This document shows positions 47,416 to 55,735 of a stretch of 60,299 bases of DNA, in pieces. Origin of the DNA: Ferrithrix thermotolerans DSM 19514 (GTDB lineage Bacteria > Actinomycetota > Acidimicrobiia > Acidimicrobiales > Acidimicrobiaceae); NCBI RefSeq assembly GCF_900128965.1, contig NZ_FQUL01000013.1, positions 1 to 60,299 on the forward strand, read 5' to 3'. Each line of letters starts with the position of its first letter. Position 1 is the stretch's first letter. A model generated the notes under the pieces. That model saw only the letters and a list, made by a program, of their open reading frames with translations. It did not search any database and had not been told where the DNA came from. Both the position numbers and the translations under genes were made by a program.

Positions 47416-48474
47416 TTACCTTGATGCAAACGGTGACAGCGGGCTTCTTAGCCCTCGGGCATGCTCCTCCAAGGAGAAGAAATCCTCCCTGAATATGTCT
47501 CGCTTGAATAGTCTTCTCGCATACAGCGCCGCTATCACGGACTCGACCATAAGGGGTGGTCCTGATACATAGGCGGTATGACCGGTCGCCGTTGCAAAAC
47601 GTTCCTTGAGCACATCTGCAACAGTCCCGCTGTAGACGTCGTCTTCGCCTTTGAGCCCCGACTCGTCTGAGACTGCAAAGTAGACCTTTAGCCCTGTAAC
47701 TCTCTTGGCAAGTTCAGATAGCTCGTCTTTGCAGTAAAGAGAGGACCTGTCTTTAGCCCCAAAGATCACCGCCCCCTCTGTATCGGGGTATCTCTTCGCT
47801 ATCTCATTCAGCATCGCCGCTATGGGAGCATATCCAGTTCCGCCGGCCAGAAATAAGAGGGGTCGAGCGGGTTCACGAAGGAAAAACCGTCCATAGGGAC
47901 CACTAAGAAGAACCTCGTCGCCAAGGGCGATCTCTTCAAAGATCCATTTAGATGCGGCTCCCCCTGGAAGGTACCTTATATGAAAAGTCAAGAGATCGCC
48001 ATCTAGCTTCGCTACTGAGAAAGAACGGGTCTCAGCACTCCCCGGGAGGTGCCACTGAAAGTACTGCCCTGGCAAGATCACGGGTTCGCGATCTGCTCGA
48101 AGAGTAACCAAAACGACGTCTCTTGTCACCTTGTCCATTGCCACAACTGAAGTCACAAGGTCGGAGACTAAAGGGTAGTCGACTCCCTCCTCCTCTTCGA
48201 TCTCGGCTTCAACCACAACATCGCCTTTGGGGAAGCCTTGACACAGGAGGATCTTCCCTTCCTCGCGCTCAAAGTCCATAAGCGCAAAGCCCGAGACGTC
48301 TCTAAGGTCAACTTCCCCATCGACTAGGGTCGCTTTACACGTCCCACACGTTCCATGCGTGCAAGCATGAGGAAGCCACACTCCACTTCGCATGCAGGAC
48401 TCAAGGATCGACTGCGACCTAGACCCTTTCACCACCTTACCTACCGGATCGATGGTAATTTTTACTTCGTCCAT
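47416..48474 (-). CDS. dmpP: Phenol hydroxylase reductase (P5)
   Basis: A 352-residue electron-transfer subunit that passes electrons from NADH to the diiron oxygenase. The N-terminal 2Fe-2S ferredoxin has ligands C38, C43, C46 and C78. The FAD-binding barrel has ETRSFSVA, and the NAD domain has FLAGGTGYAPI. Unusually it is not beside dmpO but two genes further, after the ferredoxin and catechol dioxygenase. It starts 33 bp after the dioxygenase stop. Confidence 0.92.
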   Translation of the reverse strand: MDEVKITIDPVGKVVKGSRSQSILESCMRSGVWLPHACTHGTCGTCKATLVDGEVDLRDVSGFALMDFEREEGKILLCQGFPKGDVVVEAEIEEEEGVDYPLVSDLVTSVVAMDKVTRDVVLVTLRADREPVILPGQYFQWHLPGSAETRSFSVAKLDGDLLTFHIRYLPGGAASKWIFEEIALGDEVLLSGPYGRFFLREPARPLLFLAGGTGYAPIAAMLNEIAKRYPDTEGAVIFGAKDRSSLYCKDELSELAKRVTGLKVYFAVSDESGLKGEDDVYSGTVADVLKERFATATGHTAYVSGPPLMVESVIAALYARRLFKRDIFREDFFSLEEHARGLRSPLSPFASR

Positions 48475-48507
48475 ACTCCCTCACGCTCTAACTCAAACAA
48501 AGCCTTA

Positions 48508-49419
48508 TCAGCTCACTACGGATGTAAAGGCCTCATTTAGCTCCCGGTTGTGGTAAAAGATGCCGGTACCCAGTTGCTCAACGGTCCACTCAATGCAGGG
48601 AAAGTCGGGGTATGTAATGTACCCGCCTGCAAACACCTCGTTACGGTTCCCTGAAGGATCAAAGAAGTAGATAGTCTCCCCCCGGGTGATACCGTGGCGG
48701 GTCGGTCCTATGTCGATCGAGGTTCTCGTCTTTGACATAACGTCTGCTGCCCTAAGGAGCTCTTTCCAGTCATCAAGTGCAAAGGCAAAGTGGTGAAGCT
48801 TTGCGTCGGGACCCCCTATTATCGCGATATCGTGCGGAGTGTTCGTCCTAAATAACCACGACGCTAAGATCTGATTACTCCCCGCCTCAGGCACAACCTT
48901 CTCTGAGATGTTAAACTCCAGCACCTCGGTGAAAAACCTTGTAAGAAGCGCAGGATCTTCGGCTGTAATGAGCAGGTGATCGAGCCTAGGAGCGCCGATG
49001 CCCAGCAATCCGTCTGGCCACGGATCAGGGTTGACCGTGCCGACGCTCGTTCCCAATACCTCTATCTCCCGATAGAGCTGCATCACATGCCCCGAAGGCA
49101 GTATCGCCTCAACGGCTTCACCTACGGCATGCTCTTCTTTTCGATGAACCCTTCGAACGGTAAGACCAAATGCAGCCATTTGGTTCTCCAGGTGGTCTAG
49201 GTCTTCGTCCGAGGAGACCTTGAAGCCCATCTTTACCAGACCAGAGCCGCCTTCTTCGAGAACCACTGAGTGATGATCCCACTCGTCCCAGCCCTTGAAG
49301 TAGCTCTTCCCATCGACGCTGTCAGTTAACTGAAGCCCTAAAGTCTCACCGTAGTGCCTCGTAGCCTCTGAAAGATCGTTCACCTTGGCATGAACATATC
49401 CCAATCGAATAACACCCAT
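48508..49419 (-). CDS. dmpB: Catechol 2,3-dioxygenase
   Basis: A 303-residue type I extradiol dioxygenase cleaving catechol to 2-hydroxymuconic semialdehyde. The iron ligands are H148 (RLDHLL), H210 (LHHFAF) and E261 (NRNEVFAGG), and the class signature GPTRHGITRGETIYFFDPSG precedes the last. Two vicinal-oxygen-chelate modules are visible, and the length is standard. The ferredoxin gene upstream encodes its probable reactivation partner. Confidence 0.94.
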   Translation of the reverse strand: MGVIRLGYVHAKVNDLSEATRHYGETLGLQLTDSVDGKSYFKGWDEWDHHSVVLEEGGSGLVKMGFKVSSDEDLDHLENQMAAFGLTVRRVHRKEEHAVGEAVEAILPSGHVMQLYREIEVLGTSVGTVNPDPWPDGLLGIGAPRLDHLLITAEDPALLTRFFTEVLEFNISEKVVPEAGSNQILASWLFRTNTPHDIAIIGGPDAKLHHFAFALDDWKELLRAADVMSKTRTSIDIGPTRHGITRGETIYFFDPSGNRNEVFAGGYITYPDFPCIEWTVEQLGTGIFYHNRELNEAFTSVVS

Positions 49420-49466
49420 GTTCTTCTATCCCCCTTACATAACTAGACCATGTCCAACAGACACAT

Positions 49467-49796
49467 CTACACCTGCGTACCAGCCTTGCCAGCACGCTCT
49501 AGCCACCGGTAAAGTCCGGAGCGCTTGAATTTATTGTCTTCACACAACATCACGACGGCGTCGCTTTGAGGCATCGCCCTACAAGCAAGGGTTTGAGATC
49601 TCTGAGTTATCAGTTCCTTTGCATGGGGCCTTAACTCAAACTCGCCGCTTTTGACCTCGACCAGACATATGCCGCATCCGCCCCTACGGCATCCGACACA
49701 CATCTGGTACCCTTTTTCAACTAGCGACTCAAGCAACGTCTTTTCAGAAGAGCACTCGAGTTCGATCCCATTTGGTTCGAAACGAACCCTCGCCAT
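49467..49796 (-). CDS. dmpQ: XylT/DmpQ-type 2Fe-2S ferredoxin
   Basis: A 109-residue plant-type ferredoxin with cluster ligands C36, C41, C44 and C72 (VGCRRGGCGICLVEV and TLACRA). In the TOL and dmp systems this protein reduces the oxidised iron of catechol 2,3-dioxygenase and so revives it. It sits directly upstream of the dioxygenase gene and one base after dmpO. The C-terminal 30 residues are basic and not part of the cluster fold. Confidence 0.88.
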   Translation of the reverse strand: MARVRFEPNGIELECSSEKTLLESLVEKGYQMCVGCRRGGCGICLVEVKSGEFELRPHAKELITQRSQTLACRAMPQSDAVVMLCEDNKFKRSGLYRWLERAGKAGTQV

Positions 49797-49797
49797 A

Positions 49798-50130
49798 TCA
49801 GATCGGTACTCTGAGACTCAACAAAGTCTTATGCGTGACTCCTTGAGCCGCTAGGGCAACGTCCATCTGAGGCACAAAAGCCTCGTGCATCAACTCCCAC
49901 GTCGCTCTTTGAAGTGCACCTTGATCGAGGGAGGGATCCGAGGAGAGCCAAGGCACGACTAAGTTCCCCAGAAAATCTCCGAAGGTCATACTCTTTGGCG
50001 CTCTAAAGGCAGCAGGCGAGCAGAACATGTATGAGTCGACAAAGTGCACGTATACCAGCTGGTCAGGCTCGAAAACCTCCGCTCTGTCTCTAGCTTCAAA
50101 GTCGTAGTCTGCATACTTGGTAACGCTCAT
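49798..50130 (-). CDS. dmpO: Phenol hydroxylase P4 subunit
   Basis: A 110-residue subunit of the multicomponent phenol hydroxylase (DmpO/PhhO, gamma-like component of the oxygenase). It shows the family's DYDFEARDRAEVF, LVYVHFVDSYMFCSPAAFRAP and LVVPWLSSDP blocks. The ATG at 50130 has AAGGAGTGGAG upstream and overlaps the dmpN stop by 4 nt (ATGA); the frame open to 50220 lies within dmpN. Confidence 0.9.
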   Translation of the reverse strand: MSVTKYADYDFEARDRAEVFEPDQLVYVHFVDSYMFCSPAAFRAPKSMTFGDFLGNLVVPWLSSDPSLDQGALQRATWELMHEAFVPQMDVALAAQGVTHKTLLSLRVPI

Positions 50131-51635
50131 AACTCCACTCCTTCGCTGTGCCATCTCTTCCAGTTCTTGTCGTCGTTCGATCCCTTGAACTCCCCTGAGT
50201 CCCCCTTGTCGTTGTACCAAGTCAAGACCTCTGGTACGCTTGGCCCACCACAGTTGCCTTTATAGATCTCGTGCACCGGTAGCCACGCCTGCACGTACTT
50301 CTCGGGCTCTCGATCAAAGATCCATTTGCAACCGTCCGAACAGGTCCAGTAGATCTCATCTTTATAAGACGAACTTTTCTGTACATGTTTCGTTGGATCT
50401 CCCGCCTCGGTAAAGGCCATGGGAATCTGGCACACCTGACAGAGTTGGGGAAGTCCTTGGAAGTAGAACCGACCACCAGACTCTGCGATCGAGGAAGCCT
50501 TCTCCCAGAGCGGACGAAACGCCTTGTCAAAGGTCTCCGGGTACTTCTCACTAAACCACTCAAGTTCTTGAGGTTCTGGAGTCGTTGTATGAAACATTGC
50601 AGCGTAGCTAAATGAGTAGAGAACCCAATAGACCTGGTGTGACAGGTACTCCTTCTCCTTCACAGCCTGCTCCACGTGCATAGGAGGACGAATACCATAG
50701 AATGCCAAGTCAGGGAAGAGGCCATTTAGCATCTGCTCTTCGAAGTACAGCTCAAAGGCTTCCTTCCACGACATGAACTTCCGCGGAAGAAGGTAATCCA
50801 TCATGGCAGCTACAAGCGCAGCCACCCTGTAAGAGCGCCAAAACCACTTGTCGATCCATGCTTGGACGATCGGAACGTTATCTTCGTCCTGCTCCAGCAT
50901 AAAGCGTACGGCTTCAAGACCAAGGGTCATGTGTCGTGACTCGTCAGACTGAGCAGAGAACCCAAAAGTCATCGTCGTAAGATCGCCGTTGAAGGATGCT
51001 CCAGACATGAACGGCACAAACAGTAGGTTTGTCAAGAGATACTCAAAACCAAATGAGATTGCAGTTAAGAACTCAAATGGACCCGAGGACACTGCGTCAT
51101 CGAAGAACGACTTTGGCACCGATAGGTACCAGACCCGATCATGCCATAGACGCATGGAGTGAAATCCCTCGTAGTACCGGTTGTAGGGAGACAGAGCATG
51201 GATCTCTGTCTGCGCATGGCGCAACTCGTCCATAGATTGAGCCAGCGCTGCAAAACGGGGCGCTGAACCAGGCATAAAGCGAGCCAGCCTAGAGAATCCC
51301 CGATGCGCCATGTACTCAAGAGGGGTAACGCCTTGGATGAAGAGTTTCAGAGCGTTTAGATATCTAGCGTCAGAGATATTGAGATGCCCCTGACTCTGGG
51401 TAAATCCGTCTAGCACTGCGTAAAAACGCCTGTCTTTTTCCGCTTGGTACTTCCAGTAAGTCTCGATCGTCATACGGAAGGGATCTTCCCATGCGTCCCA
51501 GTCATGTATCTTGATACCTTCAAATGTGTGGAAAGGATATATGTCAGAGTGTTTTTGGTAGGTTGGTTCCCAGTCCAACCCTCTGACCATCGCCCGATAG
51601 TTCTCTTTCGTTGAAAGTTTTTTCTTGGTTGTCAT
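50127..51635 (-). CDS. dmpN: Phenol hydroxylase P3, diiron oxygenase large subunit
   Basis: A 502-residue catalytic alpha subunit. The carboxylate-bridged diiron ligands are all visible: E107 (LEYMAHRG), E137 and H140 (DELRHAQ), E198 (FGFEYLL), E232 and H235 (DESRHM), matching the two ExxH motifs of soluble methane monooxygenase relatives. A Cys-rich module near the C-terminus (CQVC ... CSDGCKW) could bind a structural metal, as in other phenol hydroxylases. It hydroxylates phenol to catechol with O2 and electrons from DmpP. Confidence 0.95.
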   Translation of the reverse strand: MTTKKKLSTKENYRAMVRGLDWEPTYQKHSDIYPFHTFEGIKIHDWDAWEDPFRMTIETYWKYQAEKDRRFYAVLDGFTQSQGHLNISDARYLNALKLFIQGVTPLEYMAHRGFSRLARFMPGSAPRFAALAQSMDELRHAQTEIHALSPYNRYYEGFHSMRLWHDRVWYLSVPKSFFDDAVSSGPFEFLTAISFGFEYLLTNLLFVPFMSGASFNGDLTTMTFGFSAQSDESRHMTLGLEAVRFMLEQDEDNVPIVQAWIDKWFWRSYRVAALVAAMMDYLLPRKFMSWKEAFELYFEEQMLNGLFPDLAFYGIRPPMHVEQAVKEKEYLSHQVYWVLYSFSYAAMFHTTTPEPQELEWFSEKYPETFDKAFRPLWEKASSIAESGGRFYFQGLPQLCQVCQIPMAFTEAGDPTKHVQKSSSYKDEIYWTCSDGCKWIFDREPEKYVQAWLPVHEIYKGNCGGPSVPEVLTWYNDKGDSGEFKGSNDDKNWKRWHSEGVEL

Positions 51636-51650
51636 CTTCTCAATTCCCCC

Positions 51651-51938
51651 CTAGTGAGACCAGCCGATTATGATCTCGTCATCATCCCATTCTTTTACTT
51701 CCCCAAAAAACGATACGATCGACAGATTCATATCGTCGGGATGCCACTCGCGACCAAGCAACCGACTGACCACCGACGCATCGATCACGATGTCTGTGGA
51801 CGACTCAATCCTTAGTATCCCGGGCATCCGACGAACCTGAATGTCATCATTTAGCTCTGAAACTGCATGAACTATCGCCTCAGACTCCTCGCTCTGCGCC
51901 ATGTCGATGCCGGTTAGCTTCGAAATCGATATAACCAT
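51651..51938 (-). CDS. dmpM: Phenol hydroxylase P2 effector subunit
   Basis: A 95-residue cofactorless coupling protein of the MmoB/DmpM family that docks on the oxygenase and adjusts the diiron site. The sequence VRRMPGILRIESSTDIVID and the acidic C-terminal VKEWDDDEIIIGW match the family. The ATG at 51938 is two bases after the dmpL stop, with AGGAGG 11 bases upstream within the dmpL end. Confidence 0.9.
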   Translation of the reverse strand: MVISISKLTGIDMAQSEESEAIVHAVSELNDDIQVRRMPGILRIESSTDIVIDASVVSRLLGREWHPDDMNLSIVSFFGEVKEWDDDEIIIGWSH

Positions 51939-51940
51939 CT

Positions 51941-52936
51941 TTAGACCCTGCCTCCTATCAACTCCTCTACTACTTGCAGCTCTGAGATCCCTTGTGCCAT
52001 CATCTCCGAACTGTCAAGAGAGTCAGGCAGATCGTCCAGCAACGTCCTGAGCGCCAACTCAGCACCGGGAGACCACTTTTCAAACGCTGTTCGCAGGAAC
52101 TCCTGGTTGGAGGAGTTCTCAACCGACAAAAGATGAGAGATGAAGGATCTAACCCATTTTTGATCGTCTAGGTACCAGTCGTAGAAGTATCTAAGAGTCG
52201 ACATAGATAGCCCTTCACCAAGCCCTACGCCTTGCGTCTCAAGACCCCTATAGAGGCTTGGATACATAAGTGGTGACAAGACCGCCGACACAGCCACGAA
52301 CTGCTCGCCCCAATCAGAGAGAACCAGTACGTCCTCTATGTATCTGCGAAGCGGTTGCAGAGCCTCTCGCTCCATCCACTGCGTCTTCGCCTCATCTAGG
52401 ATCTCCACCCCGTTCTCGAACTGCAACGCAAGTTTCGATAGCTGCTGTGCGTTTCCCAGGTGATCAAACCCTGAGTAGATCGCCGCCTGCTCGATCGTAG
52501 TGCCCCAGGCAAATGCACTCATCTGGACCATAACCATCTGCATGCCGTACTCAAGGTGCCTCAGGGGCGTCAGTGTCTCTGCAAAGACCTTTATGAGATC
52601 TTCAGGCAGAGAAGCAAACGCGTTGAACTCTTCTGCATAACTGAGTGTGGACTGCTGATGTTCCGCCGCTTTGTTCCTAGCCTGATTGTACGTGTAGTAG
52701 TAGTACTGCCTAGGGTCCAAAAAGTTGTAAGGATCTCCTACGTCTAAAGCCGTATAGGAGCGATCAAATATCTCATGTTCCGGATCCCAGAGAGGACGGT
52801 AGTGAAAGTTTTCCTCCTGCTGGACCTCGATCGAACCCTCCTCGTATCGATTTGCAGGTCGTCCCAGACGACGCTCTACCCAGTCAAAGCCGACGCGAAC
52901 TGGATCAACAACATTTTGCTTGATCTCATAGGCCAT
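51941..52936 (-). CDS. dmpL: Phenol hydroxylase P1, oxygenase beta subunit
   Basis: A 331-residue ferritin-like beta subunit lacking iron ligands, which dimerises with DmpN. LEYGMQMVMVQMSAFAWGTTIEQAAIYSGFDHLG is positioned as in DmpL (long helices), and SDWGEQFVAVSAVL follows. A strong AAGGGGG site lies before the ATG. It is the first structural gene; DmpK (P0), which usually precedes it, is missing. The 100 bp upstream, after the response-regulator stop, hold repeated motifs. Confidence 0.92.
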   Translation of the reverse strand: MAYEIKQNVVDPVRVGFDWVERRLGRPANRYEEGSIEVQQEENFHYRPLWDPEHEIFDRSYTALDVGDPYNFLDPRQYYYYTYNQARNKAAEHQQSTLSYAEEFNAFASLPEDLIKVFAETLTPLRHLEYGMQMVMVQMSAFAWGTTIEQAAIYSGFDHLGNAQQLSKLALQFENGVEILDEAKTQWMEREALQPLRRYIEDVLVLSDWGEQFVAVSAVLSPLMYPSLYRGLETQGVGLGEGLSMSTLRYFYDWYLDDQKWVRSFISHLLSVENSSNQEFLRTAFEKWSPGAELALRTLLDDLPDSLDSSEMMAQGISELQVVEELIGGRV

Positions 52937-52991
52937 TTTTCCCCCTTGACTCGATGATCTCCCAAATCTAGGGCAGCCTCATTACGAAGGT

Positions 52992-53028
52992 CTTACAAGG
53001 CATTCTTGATTCTTGCAAAATCCTTACA
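52992..53028. promoter_or_regulatory. Repeat cluster upstream of dmpL, candidate regulator site
   Basis: Between the response-regulator gene and dmpL are a perfect tandem repeat ATTCTTG-ATTCTTG (53002-53015) and two copies of CTTACA (52992-52997 and 53023-53028) whose starts are 31 bp apart, about three helical turns. OmpR-class regulators usually bind tandem repeats next to the promoter. A poor promoter, TTGCAA-17-TAAGAC on the minus strand, overlaps the cluster. Confidence 0.45.
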
Positions 53029-53036
53029 GTTTGTTG

Positions 53037-53717
53037 TCACACGTCACTTTTCATCATGTACCCGATTCCGCTTTTGGTAACTATGTACTCCTTGCCACAG
53101 TGTCCCAGTTTCTTGCGCAACCTCGAAACCGTCACATGCAACGTAGATACGTACCCTCGGTACTCAGATCCCCAAACCTTGTCCAATAAGGTGTCTGCCA
53201 CCACAACACGACCTCTGTTTTGCGCAAGCACCGTGAGAACCTGATACTCGTTTTTACTCAGATCAACCTCGACACCTTCGACTAGAACTCTGGGTGTATC
53301 AAGCTCTATGACGATGGGGCCGACGGCGATGGGCTGCATTTTGGTCACTTCATGACTTCCTCGTCTCAGCACAGCCTTGATACGAGCGAGGAGTTCGTCT
53401 GAGGCATAAGGCTTGACGACATAGTCGTCGGCACCAAGACCGAGTGTTTCAACCTTGTCGGTGAGGGCATCCCTGGCTGTTACGACGATAACGGGTACAC
53501 TCGAGAAGTCCCTCAAAGCTCTAAGCACATCGAGACCGTCAGAGCCCGCAAGCATCAGGTCTAAGAGCACAAGGTCCACGTCACCGTCTACAACCATCGA
53601 CTTCACCTTTGAGGGATCCTGGGTCGCTCGAACCTCATAACCAAGCGGTTCAAGGAAACGGCGAAGCAGTGCCACTCCACGCTCTTCGTCTTCGACTATT
53701 AGAATCCTCGCCCGCAT
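53037..53717 (-). CDS. OmpR-family response regulator
   Basis: A 226-residue regulator. The receiver domain (1-120) has the acidic pocket VEDEE, phospho-acceptor D53 (LLLDLML), the switch Thr in VIVVTARD and Lys in YVVKPYA. The C-terminal winged helix (about 130-226) reads LSKNEYQVLTVLAQNRGRVV and TLHVTVSRLRKKLG. It is encoded 3 bp after the histidine kinase and 100 bp before dmpL, all in one direction, which makes it the likely activator of the phenol operon (inference). Confidence 0.92.
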   Translation of the reverse strand: MRARILIVEDEERGVALLRRFLEPLGYEVRATQDPSKVKSMVVDGDVDLVLLDLMLAGSDGLDVLRALRDFSSVPVIVVTARDALTDKVETLGLGADDYVVKPYASDELLARIKAVLRRGSHEVTKMQPIAVGPIVIELDTPRVLVEGVEVDLSKNEYQVLTVLAQNRGRVVVADTLLDKVWGSEYRGYVSTLHVTVSRLRKKLGHCGKEYIVTKSGIGYMMKSDV

Positions 53718-53720
53718 CGT

Positions 53721-55169
53721 CTACCAGCGCATTGTCTTGACAGACATCGAAAACCTTGCCAACGTCTCCCGACCTTTGGATCGTACTCTCAGGTCGCCTC
53801 CATGTGCGAGTGCGATACCTTTTGCTATCGCCAGACCGAGACCGAGACCAGACACACCTTTATCGTTTCTGACAAAGGGCTCAAGGACCCTTTCACACAG
53901 ATATTCAGGTATAGGATCTCCCTCGTTTGCTACCTCTACGAACAGTTCGCCGTCCTGCACGCCCATAGATACCCGAATTGGACCTGAACCGTACTTTCGA
54001 GCGTTGTCAATGAGGTTTTCGAAAAGCTGTCTCAGGCGTCTTGGATCACCGGTTACGATGGGCACTTCGGTAACGTCTTGGGGCACCACTAAAGAAACTC
54101 TGTCGTCCGAGAAGCACCTAACACTACAGGTTAGGATCTCAATTATGTCTACAGGTTCAAAGTCAAAGGTCAACACGTTCGCCCGCAGCTGCGCTAACGT
54201 CAGAAGATCTCCTATCCTGTGATTGAGCTGCGCAGACGCGTCTAAGACTATGGCTAGATCTTCGTCTGCTTCTTTATCGAAGGAGGTGTTCTTAGCGAGA
54301 AGTTCAAGGCCGTTTACGATTATGTTGAGCGGATTGCGTAGTTCGTGAGTGACCATCGAGAGAAACTCGGCTTCCGCATCACGGGCTTGGCGGAGGTGCG
54401 CGTTCAACTCCATAAGTTCAGAGGTCTTTGTCTCAAGTTCTAATAGAAGCGCTCGTGTCTGCGTTACGTCACGAAGACTCACACAGAACCAAAGTGAAGA
54501 CGCCACAGCGACCTTACGCAAATTAACGTCCAAAATCAAGCTACAGTCCGTTCGTCGCAACGCAACTGTAACGTTGCTACCTAACAAGAGCTCGTCGATC
54601 TGTCTCTTGGTTATCGGAATCAGATCTTCCAGTACTCGTCCAAAACAGTTTGTCTTTCGAAGAGTTCTCGAGAAGCAGTCGTTTGCCATTACAACCGAGA
54701 AGCTCTGATCCAAGAGCGCAACGCCTTCTATCGTGCTGTTTAGCATCGCCTCTAACTGCTGATTTCCTTCGACAGCCTCGATATAGCTGAGACTTTTCCC
54801 AAGTGCATCTATGAGCTCTTCAACTACGAAGAGTCCATCGGTCCAGCTATGGGGCGTATCATAGAGCAGGGCAAGGAGCCCCAGCAGTCTCTCTTCCCGA
54901 ACGAGCCTAAACACTCTTTGGTTTGCGGGGTTGTTCTGCCAGAGTTCGACGATATGAGTTGAGTTCCCCCTCAAAGGTACCCTGGTGGCGCTCACATTTA
55001 CAGAACGAAGATACTCATCAACCAGATCCTGACTACCCACTGTTACATAAGGTTCAAGGACGTTTCCAGCTGCCCTATTGGTCTTTAGAACCAGTGCACC
55101 ACAGGAGGCTGTTGCTCGCTCGATCCTGTGCAACAAGACCTTAAGCTCACCCTCCGTGGTACCGTACAA
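53721..55169 (-). CDS. Cytosolic PAS-containing sensor histidine kinase
   Basis: A 482-residue kinase without membrane helix or signal peptide. Residues about 1-130 look like a GAF-type sensory domain, and a PAS domain follows (about 136-245, TIEGVALLDQSFSVVMAND). Then come a short coiled coil, the HisKA dimerisation domain with H275 in MVTHELRNPLN, and the HATPase domain with FENLIDNARKYG and GLGLGLAIAKGIA. The TTG at 55169 has AGGGGGAACC upstream. Pairing with the OmpR-type regulator ahead of dmpL suggests it senses an intracellular signal such as a phenolic ligand or redox state. Confidence 0.9.
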   Translation of the reverse strand: MYGTTEGELKVLLHRIERATASCGALVLKTNRAAGNVLEPYVTVGSQDLVDEYLRSVNVSATRVPLRGNSTHIVELWQNNPANQRVFRLVREERLLGLLALLYDTPHSWTDGLFVVEELIDALGKSLSYIEAVEGNQQLEAMLNSTIEGVALLDQSFSVVMANDCFSRTLRKTNCFGRVLEDLIPITKRQIDELLLGSNVTVALRRTDCSLILDVNLRKVAVASSLWFCVSLRDVTQTRALLLELETKTSELMELNAHLRQARDAEAEFLSMVTHELRNPLNIIVNGLELLAKNTSFDKEADEDLAIVLDASAQLNHRIGDLLTLAQLRANVLTFDFEPVDIIEILTCSVRCFSDDRVSLVVPQDVTEVPIVTGDPRRLRQLFENLIDNARKYGSGPIRVSMGVQDGELFVEVANEGDPIPEYLCERVLEPFVRNDKGVSGLGLGLAIAKGIALAHGGDLRVRSKGRETLARFSMSVKTMRW

Positions 55170-55735
55170 GGTTCCCCCTAAACAGATCTACAACAAGACA
55201 GCCAGATACGCACCAAGCAGAGCTATCGTGCTAGATGCACTGACTCAACCCGTATCGACTCTCTGAATAGCACAAAGCGTCACGGTACAGCTTATGTTAC
55301 ACAGACACGGTCTCTTAGGCAAGGGTTAGATCGGCCGAAATTACTTTATCTCTTTCGTAGTCAAAGGTTCTGGCTTATAAAGAACGTGTCTGAGGCGAAA
55401 CCTCTGCGAAGGTCCGAAGAACCGACGCTGTAGGGAGTACAAGGTTGAGAAATGTACTAAGTCTCACTATTGCGGTTGCTAGATATGTAGTAATTGGTTG
55501 ACCGAGTCTGAGTGTTCCAGAATGACTTCAAGATGTCTGTACATCATTTTTTAGGCTTCATAGTGCATCTATAACTACTCTAATATAAGCTTCGTCTTGT
55601 TCGATAATAATTATTAGAATTGAGCTGAATTTGTGGTTGCAAGATGTCATACTAAAAGTCAATTGAGGGGAAGAACTGAGGCGAGCCATAGACCACCTTC
55701 TCCGTCGTAAGCAAATCAACAACGTAGGAGTCAAA
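55170..55735. other. Intergenic region between kinase and permease genes
   Basis: A divergent control region of 566 bp with no coding frame. It is AT-rich near 55560-55640 and contains a perfect 12-bp palindrome TAATAATTATTA (55605-55616). The preceding G makes GATAAT, reminiscent of a Fur-box half, but the match is incomplete. Promoters for the two-component pair (minus) and permease (plus) must lie here. Confidence 0.4.
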
